Below, piece by piece: positions 15,668 through 22,807 of a DNA stretch of 64,000 nt (its first letter is position 1; each line of letters opens with the position of its first letter). Origin of the DNA: Mumia flava (GTDB taxonomy: Bacteria; Actinomycetota; Actinomycetes; Propionibacteriales; Nocardioidaceae); NCBI RefSeq assembly GCF_002797495.1, contig NZ_PGEZ01000001.1, forward strand, positions 1,922,001-1,986,000, read 5' to 3'. The notes beneath the pieces are model-generated. The model worked only from the letters and a program-made list of their open reading frames with translations, was not told the origin of the DNA and made no database searches. The position numbers were made by a program, and so were the translations under genes.

Positions 15668-16102
15668 GTGATCGTGGTGTTCGAGCTGAGCCAGATGGGT
15701 GCGCGCGGATCCATGACGGACGTGGACGTCGACCGGTGCTGGGAACTGATGGCGAGCAGACCCGTCGGTCGACTCGGGATGGTCGTCGACTCCGCCGTGG
15801 CGATCCTCCCGGTGAACCACACCGTGCAGGACGGCGCCGTGTACTTCCGCACCAGCGCGTACGGGACGATCGCGCGGCACGTCGACGGGAGCGTCGTTGC
15901 CTTCGAGGTCGACCGGATCGTCGACGAGGACTGGTCGGGGTGGTCGGTCCAGGTCCAGGGGTGCGCCCGCAAGGTCGACGACCCGGAGACCCTCGCGCGA
16001 CTGTGGACCCCCACGCGGCTCCACCCGTGGGCCCCGGGGATCCGCAACGTATGGATCGAGATCAGGCCGGACCGCGTGACCGGCCGGGTCGTGCGATCCT
16101 GA
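15668..16102 (+). CDS. Pyridoxamine 5'-phosphate oxidase-fold protein
   Basis: This 144-residue protein shows the split-barrel flavin-binding pattern of small PPOx-like or F420-related proteins: CWELMASRPVGRLGMVVD, a strand with PVNHTVQDGAVYFRT, and WSVQVQGCARKV. Such proteins bind FMN, F420 or haem; the cofactor is not obvious here. GTG at 15668 is used; GTG codons at 15674 and 15677 fit an AGGTGGGG ribosome site equally well. It follows the second cyclase gene on the same strand by about 100 bases and may be independent. Confidence 0.75.
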   Translation: MIVVFELSQMGARGSMTDVDVDRCWELMASRPVGRLGMVVDSAVAILPVNHTVQDGAVYFRTSAYGTIARHVDGSVVAFEVDRIVDEDWSGWSVQVQGCARKVDDPETLARLWTPTRLHPWAPGIRNVWIEIRPDRVTGRVVRS

Positions 16103-16156
16103 CGACGGCTCCTCGAAGCACGCCGGCCGGGAGCTCACCCGGGGGAAGGGGTCCTG

Positions 16157-16594
16157 ATGCCTGACGGCGTCGCCGTGACCCCGGGGCCTGGTGTCCCCGA
16201 CGGCCTCACGATCCCGGAGTCCGAGCTCTCGGAGCGTTTCTCCCGCTCACCCGGCCCGGGCGGTCAGTCCGTGAACACGGCCGACAGCCGCGTCGAGCTC
16301 ACCTACGACGTGAACGCGTCGGAGGTGCTGACGGCGGCCCAGCGGCGACGCGTCGTCCGTTCTCTCGGCCGGTCCACGATCACCGTGGTCGCGTCCGAGC
16401 ACCGCTCGCAGCTGCGCAACCGTTCCGCGGCCCGCGAGCGGCTCGGGGCACGCCTGCGCGCCGCGCTCGCGCCTCCGCCGCGGCGACGTGTCCCCACCAA
16501 GCCGACCCGCGGTTCGCAGCGACGGCGGCTCGACGCGAAGCGGCGGCGCGGCGAGACGAAGGCCCGGCGCGGTCGCGTGTCCGGGGAGGACTGA
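16157..16594 (+). CDS. arfB: Alternative ribosome-rescue factor / peptidyl-tRNA hydrolase ArfB
   Basis: This 145-residue protein has the release-factor catalytic loop SPGPGGQSVNT with the GGQ that triggers peptidyl-tRNA hydrolysis. It ends in a strongly basic tail (Arg/Lys-rich from about residue 105) that in the family enters the empty mRNA channel. It rescues ribosomes stalled without a stop codon. The start is ATG at 16157. A strong bidirectional hairpin 43 bases after the stop ends the transcript. Confidence 0.9.
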   Translation: MPDGVAVTPGPGVPDGLTIPESELSERFSRSPGPGGQSVNTADSRVELTYDVNASEVLTAAQRRRVVRSLGRSTITVVASEHRSQLRNRSAARERLGARLRAALAPPPRRRVPTKPTRGSQRRRLDAKRRRGETKARRGRVSGED

Positions 16595-16636
16595 CGCCGA
16601 GGACCTCGAGCCGCCGCCTGCGCCCCTGAACGACGA

Positions 16637-16662
16637 AGCCCCAGGTCCGAAGACCTGGGGCT
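16637..16662. terminator. Bidirectional terminator between arfB and tRNA-Leu
   Basis: AGCCCCAGGTC and GACCTGGGGCT form a perfect 11-bp stem around a 4-nt CGAA loop, between the convergent arfB and tRNA-Leu genes. Only a short T-rich stretch (GCTTGT) follows on the plus strand. Confidence 0.8.
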
Positions 16663-16667
16663 GCTTG

Positions 16668-16750
16668 TGCGCGAGGGGGGATTTGAACCCCCACGTCCTT
16701 GCGGACACTGGCACCTGAAGCCAGCGCGTCTGCCATTCCGCCACTCGCGC
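16668..16750 (-). tRNA. tRNA-Leu (CAG)
   Basis: The 83-nt cloverleaf has acceptor arms GCGCGAG/CTCGCGC and an anticodon loop with CAG. It has the long variable arm of type II tRNAs and the T-loop GGTTCAAATCC. The discriminator is A and CCA is not encoded. Confidence 0.95.
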
Positions 16751-17142
16751 GTGCGTCCGACCACGGCGGGGCGGATGCAGGGACCAGACTAACAGGGCAG
16801 TCCACGCCGACCGGCCGGCGGGTGGGGTCGGGGTCTCGATCGCTCGCTTCGCTCGCGCCTCGACCGCCGGGGGTTCGCTCGCTTCGCTCGCGCCTCGACC
16901 GCCGGGGGTTCGCTCGCTACGCTCGCGCCTCGACCACCGGGGGTTCGCTCGCTACGCTCGCGCCTCGACCACCGGGGGTTTCGGCGGGCCCGACGCGACG
17001 GGGCGCTCCGGGGCTGTGGGCGGATCCGACGGGTCGGCGGCGTCGACCGATACGATCGGGGTCACGTACGCCGTGCGACCGTTGATGCGGTCCGCGGCGA
17101 CGACGACGACACGGCACCGCAGGGTACGGGGAGGAAGGGACG
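16751..17142. other. Intergenic stretch holding a tandem repeat and the fhaA leader
   Basis: About 390 bases without a convincing gene. It contains four 35-bp tandem units (listed separately) and then the fhaA upstream region. A possible -10 TACGAT lies near 17050, and a GGGGAGGAAGG ribosome site lies just before the fhaA ATG. Confidence 0.6.
16841..16980 (+). repeat. Four tandem 35-bp units of a dispersed repeat
   Basis: Units start at 16841, 16876, 16911 and 16946 and differ only by two substitutions (cttc/ctac and accg/acca). Each begins CGCTCGCT, contains CGCTCGCGCCTCGACC and ends CCGGGGGTT. The array is preceded by GGGTCTCGAT, which makes it the same family as the repeat at 28858 in the opposite orientation. 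It does not code for anything recognisable. Confidence 0.9.
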
Positions 17143-18087
17143 ATGGGCGTGCTGCAGCGCTTCGAGCAGCGACTCGAGAACGCGGTCTCCGGGGCGTTCG
17201 CCCGGGTCTTCCAGAGCGCTGTGCAACCGGTCGAGATCGCGGCCGCGCTGCAGCGTGAGATCGACTCCGGAGCCCAGATCCTCTCGCGCGACCGTGTGCT
17301 CGTCCCGAACGACTTCACCGTCGAGCTCTCGCAGGCGGACTTCGACCGGCTCGCACCGTACGGCGGGACGCTGTCCGGCGAGCTCTCCGAGCTGGTCCAC
17401 GAGCACGTGAACGAGCAGCGCTACACGCTGGCCGGTCCGCTGCGGCTGGACTTCGTCCCGCAGATGGACCTGTCGACCGGACGATTCCGGATCCACTCCC
17501 GTGCCTCTGCGGCCGTGGTCCCCGCCGCCGGCACGCGGATGACCGACACCGCGGTCGCGAAGGCCCCGGTCGTCCTCGAGGTCAACGGCATCCGGCACCC
17601 GGTCGAGCCGCCCGGCGTCGTGATCGGGCGCGGGACCGACGCGCAGATGCGGATCAACGATCCGGGCGTCTCGCGCAAGCACGCTCAGCTGCGGGTGATC
17701 CCCGAAGGTGCAGGCGTCCGGGTGACGATCGAGGACCTCGGCTCGACGAACGGCCTGGTCGTCGACGGCCGCCGTACGACCCACGCCGTGCTCTCCGACG
17801 GGTCGCAGATCCAGATCGGCAACACCCTCGTGGTGGTCCGCAACCCGCACGCGGGGGGTCGGGTCTCGACAGCCTCGACCGGCGGCGGCCCCGGTCCGGC
17901 CGGCGGGCCTCCGAGCCCTCCGGGCGGCGCCCCGAGCCCCGGTGGCGGCCCTGTCCCGAGCGGCCCGCCGCCGTCCGTCCCGAGGCCGCCCGCAGGACCC
18001 CCGGCCGGCGGGCCTCCACCTGCGCCGCAGGCCGGGCTCCGCCCCGGTCCGCTCGCCGGTGACCCCAGGCCCGGTGATCATCGATGA
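17143..18087 (+). CDS. fhaA: FHA-domain protein FhaA
   Basis: The 314-residue protein has the DUF3662 N-terminal domain (about 1-120, MGVLQRFEQRLENAVSGAFA) and an FHA phosphothreonine-binding domain (about 145-232; GRGTDAQ, SRKHAQL, STNGL). A Pro/Gly-rich tail follows. In mycobacteria FhaA binds phosphorylated partners of PknB, including MviN, and restrains peptidoglycan synthesis. The ATG follows a GGGGAGGAAGG site. It overlaps fhaB by 4 bases and is the first gene of the operon. The tail codons around 17854-17886 look like a captured intergenic repeat. Confidence 0.93.
   Translation: MGVLQRFEQRLENAVSGAFARVFQSAVQPVEIAAALQREIDSGAQILSRDRVLVPNDFTVELSQADFDRLAPYGGTLSGELSELVHEHVNEQRYTLAGPLRLDFVPQMDLSTGRFRIHSRASAAVVPAAGTRMTDTAVAKAPVVLEVNGIRHPVEPPGVVIGRGTDAQMRINDPGVSRKHAQLRVIPEGAGVRVTIEDLGSTNGLVVDGRRTTHAVLSDGSQIQIGNTLVVVRNPHAGGRVSTASTGGGPGPAGGPPSPPGGAPSPGGGPVPSGPPPSVPRPPAGPPAGGPPPAPQAGLRPGPLAGDPRPGDHR
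17854..17886 (+). repeat. Degenerate copy of the dispersed repeat inside fhaA
   Basis: GGTCGGGTCTCGAC followed by AGCCTCGACCGGCGG matches the edges of the repeat family (GGTCGGGGTCTCGAT ... GCCTCGACCGCCGG) with the inner units missing. It encodes part of the flexible FhaA linker, so insertion would be tolerated. Confidence 0.45.
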
Positions 18088-18563
18088 CCGAGCTGACGCT
18101 GACCCTGATCAAGCTCGGGTTCCTCGCCGTCCTGTGGCTGTTCGTGCTGTCCGCGGTGTCGGTGATCCGCTCCGACGTCTTCGGCGCCAAGGTCGAGGGT
18201 GCGGGCAAGGCGCCCAAGCAGCCGAAGCAGCCCAAGCAGCCCAAGGCCCGCAAGCCCAAGCGCGGGATGCCCTCGAAGCTCGTGGTGACCGAGGGCCCCA
18301 ACGCCGGCCAGATGGTCCCCCTGACGGGCGCCGACGTGCTCCTCGGCCGCGGGACCGATGCCGCGATCCGGCTGGACGACGACTACGTCTCCACCCGGCA
18401 CGCACGGTTCTCGACCAACGGCCAGCAGTGGTTCGTCGACGACATGGGCTCGACCAACGGGACCTACGTCGGCAGCACGCGTGTGACCAAGGCGCAGCCC
18501 GTTCCGGTGGACCTGTCGACTCCCGTACGGTTGGGCAAGACCGTCGTCGAGCTTCGGAAGTAG
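18084..18563 (+). CDS. fhaB: FHA-domain membrane protein FhaB (FipA)
   Basis: This 159-residue protein has one N-terminal transmembrane helix (about 6-28), a Lys/Pro-rich linker (KQPKQPKQPK) and a C-terminal FHA domain (LLGRGTDAAIRL, STRHARF, STNGTYV). In mycobacteria FhaB/FipA links septal and elongation complexes and is a PknB-family partner. It overlaps fhaA and precedes pstP by 6 bases. Confidence 0.93.
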   Translation: MTELTLTLIKLGFLAVLWLFVLSAVSVIRSDVFGAKVEGAGKAPKQPKQPKQPKARKPKRGMPSKLVVTEGPNAGQMVPLTGADVLLGRGTDAAIRLDDDYVSTRHARFSTNGQQWFVDDMGSTNGTYVGSTRVTKAQPVPVDLSTPVRLGKTVVELRK

Positions 18564-18569
18564 GGCGTC

Positions 18570-19886
18570 GTGGCCCCTCAGAATCCTCGTCTCGGGTACG
18601 AGTACGTCGCCCTGTCGGACGTAGGCCGCCGGCGCTCCTCGAACCAGGACTCGGGATTCGCCAGCAGCCACCTGCTCGTGATCGCCGACGGGATGGGCGG
18701 CGCCGCCGCCGGCGACCTCGCCTCCGCGGAAGCGATGAACGTCGTACGGCGGCTCGAGGTCCCAGCGAACGGCGACGTCCTCGAGGCGCTCGCCGGCGCC
18801 GTCCACCGCGCGAACGACCGCCTCGCCGAGGTGATCGAGGACGAGCCGAGCGTCGAGGGCATGGGCACGACGATGACGGCGCTGCTGTGGGACGGCGAGA
18901 AGTTCGGGCTCGCCCACATCGGTGACTCGCGCGCGTACGTCCTGCGCGACGGGACGCTGCACCAGATCACGAAGGACCACACGCTCGTGCAGAGCCTCGT
19001 GGACGAGGGCCGGCTCACCCCGGAGGGTGCGCGCTCCCACCCGAACCGCTCCCTGATCCTGCGGGTGCTGCTCGGCCGCGACGACGCCGAGCCCGACCTC
19101 CAGCTGGTCGAGCCGCGGGTCGGCGACCGGTTCCTGCTGTGCAGCGACGGTCTCTCCGACATGGTCGACGACGCCGGGATCGCCGACGTGCTCGGGCACG
19201 CCGGCAACGTCGACGCCGCGGCTGTGGAGCTGGTCCAACGGGCGCTCGACGGCGGCGGCGCCGACAACGTCACGGTGGTGCTCGCGGAGATCGTCGACCT
19301 CGACGCCCCCACCGGTCACGAGGTGGCGTCGGACGACGGCCAGGAGATGCTCGTCGGTGCAGCCTCGGAGCAGCCGCGCGGCCCCGGGTCGACCACGACG
19401 ACCGCGACCGGGATGCAGCCGGTGCCCGACGACGAGGAGGGTCGCGGCACCACCGGGGGACGGCGCGACGAGCCGGTCGATCCCGAGCAGCTGCGCTACG
19501 CACCCCAGGCCCCGCGTCGGTACGCCTGGCTGCGCCGCCTGATCGTGATCGCGGTCGTGGTCGGGATCATCGCGGCCGGGCTCAAGCTCGCCTACGACTG
19601 GACCCAGAGCCAGTACTACGTCGGGAGCCAGGACGGCGTGGTGGTGATCTACCGCGGCGTCCAGGCCGACATCCCCGTGATCGAGCTCAACAGCGTCGAC
19701 GAGGTCACCGACGTCACGCTGGACTCGCTCCCGACGTTCCGCGTCAACCAGGTCGACGAGGGCATCCAGTCCAGCTCCCAGGCCGACGCCCGCGCCACCG
19801 TGCAGAGCCTGCGCGAGATCGCCGCCCGTTGCGCCGACCCGGCCCAGGCCAACCTCCCCGGCACCGAGTGCGAGGGGGCCGAGTGA
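18570..19886 (+). CDS. pstP: PP2C-family Ser/Thr phosphatase PstP
   Basis: The 438-residue protein has a PP2C catalytic domain (about 8-245) with the metal-binding motifs SDVGRRRSSNQD, IADGMGG, GDSRAYVLRDG, CSDGLSDMV and GADNVTVV. A linker, one transmembrane helix (about 322-343) and an extracellular tail follow. It removes phosphates placed by PknB on cell-wall and division proteins. The GTG at 18570 begins six bases after fhaB, and the stop overlaps the rodA start. Confidence 0.94.
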   Translation: MAPQNPRLGYEYVALSDVGRRRSSNQDSGFASSHLLVIADGMGGAAAGDLASAEAMNVVRRLEVPANGDVLEALAGAVHRANDRLAEVIEDEPSVEGMGTTMTALLWDGEKFGLAHIGDSRAYVLRDGTLHQITKDHTLVQSLVDEGRLTPEGARSHPNRSLILRVLLGRDDAEPDLQLVEPRVGDRFLLCSDGLSDMVDDAGIADVLGHAGNVDAAAVELVQRALDGGGADNVTVVLAEIVDLDAPTGHEVASDDGQEMLVGAASEQPRGPGSTTTTATGMQPVPDDEEGRGTTGGRRDEPVDPEQLRYAPQAPRRYAWLRRLIVIAVVVGIIAAGLKLAYDWTQSQYYVGSQDGVVVIYRGVQADIPVIELNSVDEVTDVTLDSLPTFRVNQVDEGIQSSSQADARATVQSLREIAARCADPAQANLPGTECEGAE

Positions 19887-21271
19887 GCACACCTGCCCCG
19901 TCCACGCCCGCCGTCGTCCACCGCAAGCGGCGCAACGCCGAGGCGGCCCTGATCGCGCTCGCCCTGGTGATCGTGATCTTCGCGTTCTGCGCTGTCGGGC
20001 TCGGGACGCGCGGGGAGATCCCGCCGTTCGTGGGCGGCCTCGCGGCGCTGGTCACGCTGATCGCCGTCGCGACGCACGTCGTCGTCCGGTTCGTCGCCCC
20101 GTACGCCGACCCGGTGCTCGTCCCGCTCGTCGTCGCCCTGAACGGCCTCGGGATCGCGATGCTGTACAGGCTCGACCTCGCCGGGGTGGGACGTGTCGGC
20201 GGCGGATCGCAGGAGTTCGCCGGCAAGCAGATGATCTGGACAGGCGTCGGTCTCGCGGCCTTCGTCGCGGTCCTCCTGGTCGTACGAGACCACCGCAAGC
20301 TCCAGCGCTACACCTACACCTTCGGCCTCGCCGCCCTCGTGCTGCTGGTCCTCCCGCTGCTGCCCGTGATCGGCAAGACGATCAACGGTGCGCGGATCTG
20401 GGTCGGTGTCGGCCCGCTGAGCCTCCAGCCCGGCGAGTTCGCCAAGATCTGCCTGGCGATCTTCTTCGCCGGCTACCTGGTCGTGAAGCGCGACGCACTC
20501 GCGCTGGCGGGTCGGCGGATCCTGGGGGTCGACCTGCCGCGCGGGCGTGACCTCGGGCCGATCCTCGTCGGCTGGCTCGCGAGCCTCGGGATCCTGGTCT
20601 TCCAGCGTGACCTCGGCTCGTCGCTGCTGTTCTTCGGCCTCTTCGTCGTGATGCTCTACGTGGCGACCGAACGACCGGGCTGGCTGGTGGTCGGCACGCT
20701 GCTGTTCGTGGGTGGCGCCGCCTTCGCCGCCACGACGATCTCGCACGTCCAGAGCCGGATCGACGCGTGGCTGCACCCGTTCCCCGTGACCGCCGGCAGC
20801 GACCAGCTCGTGCAGGGCCTGTTCGGGATGGCGTGGGGCGGACTCCTCGGGCGAGGTCTGGGTCAGGGAAGCCCGTACCTCACACCGTTCTCCTACTCCG
20901 ACTTCATCTTCGCCTCGATGGGCGAGGAGCTGGGTCTGGCCGGCGCGATGGCGATCCTGCTGATGTACGGCCTGCTGGTCGAGCGCGGACTGCGGATCGC
21001 CCTGCTGTGCCGCGACGGATTCGGCAAGCTGCTCGCCACCGGGCTCGCCGTCTCGATCGCGCTCCAGGTGTTCGTCGTCGTCGGCGGCGTGACGCGGGTG
21101 ATCCCGCTGACCGGTCTGACCACCCCGTTCATGTCGTACGGCGGCTCGTCGATCCTCGCGAACTGGATGATCGTCGCGCTGCTGCTGCGGATCAGCGACC
21201 AGAGCCGACGGCCTCCGCCGGAGACCGCGCCGGTCCAGTTCGACGACTCGACGCAGGTGGTGAAGCTGTGA
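19883..21271 (+). CDS. rodA: Peptidoglycan glycosyltransferase RodA (SEDS family)
   Basis: The 462-residue polytopic protein has about ten or more membrane segments. It carries the SEDS signatures GARIWVGVGPLSLQPGEFAKI, FQRDLGSSLL and TTPFMSYGGSSILANW, and polymerises lipid II for side-wall growth together with its cognate PBP. The GTG at 19883 overlaps the pstP stop by 4 bases; the 3' end overlaps pbpA by 4. The C-terminal tail is short and Pro/Asp-rich. Confidence 0.94.
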   Translation: MSTPAPSTPAVVHRKRRNAEAALIALALVIVIFAFCAVGLGTRGEIPPFVGGLAALVTLIAVATHVVVRFVAPYADPVLVPLVVALNGLGIAMLYRLDLAGVGRVGGGSQEFAGKQMIWTGVGLAAFVAVLLVVRDHRKLQRYTYTFGLAALVLLVLPLLPVIGKTINGARIWVGVGPLSLQPGEFAKICLAIFFAGYLVVKRDALALAGRRILGVDLPRGRDLGPILVGWLASLGILVFQRDLGSSLLFFGLFVVMLYVATERPGWLVVGTLLFVGGAAFAATTISHVQSRIDAWLHPFPVTAGSDQLVQGLFGMAWGGLLGRGLGQGSPYLTPFSYSDFIFASMGEELGLAGAMAILLMYGLLVERGLRIALLCRDGFGKLLATGLAVSIALQVFVVVGGVTRVIPLTGLTTPFMSYGGSSILANWMIVALLLRISDQSRRPPPETAPVQFDDSTQVVKL

Positions 21272-22740
21272 ACCGCCCCGTCCGCGTGATGTCGATCATC
21301 TGCCTGGGGCTCTTCCTCTCGCTGCTGATCTCGACGAACTACATCCAGTTCTTCAACGCCGACACCCTGAACGCCAAGAACGGCAACCGCCGGGTGATCG
21401 ACGAGGAGTTCTCCCGCGACCGCGGGCCGATCCTGGTCGCCGGCAAGCCGATCGCCGAGTCGGTCGCGAGCGACGACCGCTGGGAGTTCCAACGGACGTA
21501 CCCGAACGGCCGGCTGTTCGCCGACATCACCGGGTACTTCTCCTACACCTACGGCCGCAGCGGCCTGGAGCAGTCCCAGGACGACATCCTGTCCGGCAGC
21601 GACAGCAGGCTGTTCGTCAACCGCGTCGTCGACCTGATCGGGTCCAACCAGCCGCGCGGCGGCTCCGTCTCGGTCACGATCAACCGCAAGGCGCAGCGCG
21701 CCGCCGCCGACGGGCTCGACGCCCTCCCCGGCGACGCGCAGGGCGCCGTCGTGGCCCTCGACCCGTCCACCGGGGCGATCCTCGCGATGACCGGCAGCCC
21801 GACCTACAACCCGAACCGCCTGGCCAGCCACGACCTCGACGACGTCCAGAAGGCGTGGGACGAGCTCACCTCGAACCCTGACGAGCCGATGCTCAACCGC
21901 GGCACGCAGCAGATCCTGCCTCCGGGCTCGACCTTCAAGCTCGTGACCGCGGCCGCCGCGATGGAGAGCCTCGACCTCAATCCCGACAGCCAGGTGAAGG
22001 CGGGCTCCGCGCTGACCTTCCCCGGGATGGACTACGCGCTGGTGAACGAGGGCGGCAGCAACTGCGGCGGCGACCGGATCACGCTGACGCAGGCGCTCGA
22101 GGTCTCCTGCAACGTCGCCTTCGGCAACCTCGCGCTCGAGATGGGTCAGGATGCGCTCGCCGACCAGGCCGCGGCGTTCGGGTTCGGTGAGAACGACTTC
22201 GACCAGCTCGCCTCGAACGCCAGCCAGTTCACGGCCGAGTCCGACACCGAGCTGAACGATCCCCAGCTCGCCCAGAGCGGCATCGGCCAGTTCGAGGTCG
22301 CGGCCACGCCGCTGCAGATGGCGATGGTGACCGGCGCGATCGCCAACGGCGGCGCCCTGATGAAGCCGTACCTCGTCTCCACCGTGCGCTCTCCGGACCT
22401 GAAGGTGCTGGAGACGGCCGACCCGGAGAAGATCCGCGACGCCACGTCGTCGCGGACCGCCGCCGGGGTCAGCCAGATGATGGTCGACGTGGTCGACAAC
22501 GGGACGGGCACCTCGGCCGCGATCCCCGGGATCGACGTCGGGGGCAAGACCGGGACCGCCCAGTCCACCGCGTCGCGCCCGCCCTACGCGTGGTTCGTGT
22601 CGTTCGCACCGGCCGACGACCCGAAGGTCGCGGTGGCGGTGGTGGTGGAGTCCTCGAGCACCGGGCGCGGGGACATCTCGGGCGGCCGGCTCGCCGGTCC
22701 GATCGCCCGTTCGGTGATGGAAGCGGTGCTGGGACAGTGA
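21268..22740 (+). CDS. pbpA: Class B penicillin-binding protein PbpA
   Basis: The 490-residue transpeptidase has an N-terminal membrane anchor (about 8-25) and a dimerisation/pedestal region. The transpeptidase domain carries the three active-site motifs SxxK (GSTFKLV), SxN (SCN) and KTG (GKTGTAQS). It cross-links peptidoglycan made by RodA. The start is GTG in a 4-base overlap with rodA. After the stop a hairpin plus T-run intervenes before pknB, so expression of the kinase may be partly separate. Confidence 0.94.
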   Translation: MNRPVRVMSIICLGLFLSLLISTNYIQFFNADTLNAKNGNRRVIDEEFSRDRGPILVAGKPIAESVASDDRWEFQRTYPNGRLFADITGYFSYTYGRSGLEQSQDDILSGSDSRLFVNRVVDLIGSNQPRGGSVSVTINRKAQRAAADGLDALPGDAQGAVVALDPSTGAILAMTGSPTYNPNRLASHDLDDVQKAWDELTSNPDEPMLNRGTQQILPPGSTFKLVTAAAAMESLDLNPDSQVKAGSALTFPGMDYALVNEGGSNCGGDRITLTQALEVSCNVAFGNLALEMGQDALADQAAAFGFGENDFDQLASNASQFTAESDTELNDPQLAQSGIGQFEVAATPLQMAMVTGAIANGGALMKPYLVSTVRSPDLKVLETADPEKIRDATSSRTAAGVSQMMVDVVDNGTGTSAAIPGIDVGGKTGTAQSTASRPPYAWFVSFAPADDPKVAVAVVVESSSTGRGDISGGRLAGPIARSVMEAVLGQ

Positions 22741-22750
22741 GCGCGGTGCA

Positions 22751-22778
22751 CGGGCCCTTCGCGCGGCCCGCTATTTTT
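22751..22778 (+). terminator. Intrinsic terminator or attenuator between pbpA and pknB
   Basis: CGGGCC and GGCCCG form a 6-bp stem with an 8-nt loop, followed within three bases by TATTTTTG, a rare T-run in this GC-rich DNA. It lies inside an otherwise contiguous operon, so partial termination is more likely than a full stop. Confidence 0.5.
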
Positions 22779-22807
22779 GAGCAGTTGTGTGAAGGAAGCA
22801 GGAGACG

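Noticed and set aside
12140-16138. 1332-codon open frame on the minus strand
   Set aside because: Shadow of the second cyclase gene and the PPOx gene, low-complexity composition and no motif.
16841-16980. CRISPR array (four regular units)
   Set aside because: The units are contiguous 35-bp tandem copies with no unique spacers and no cas genes nearby.
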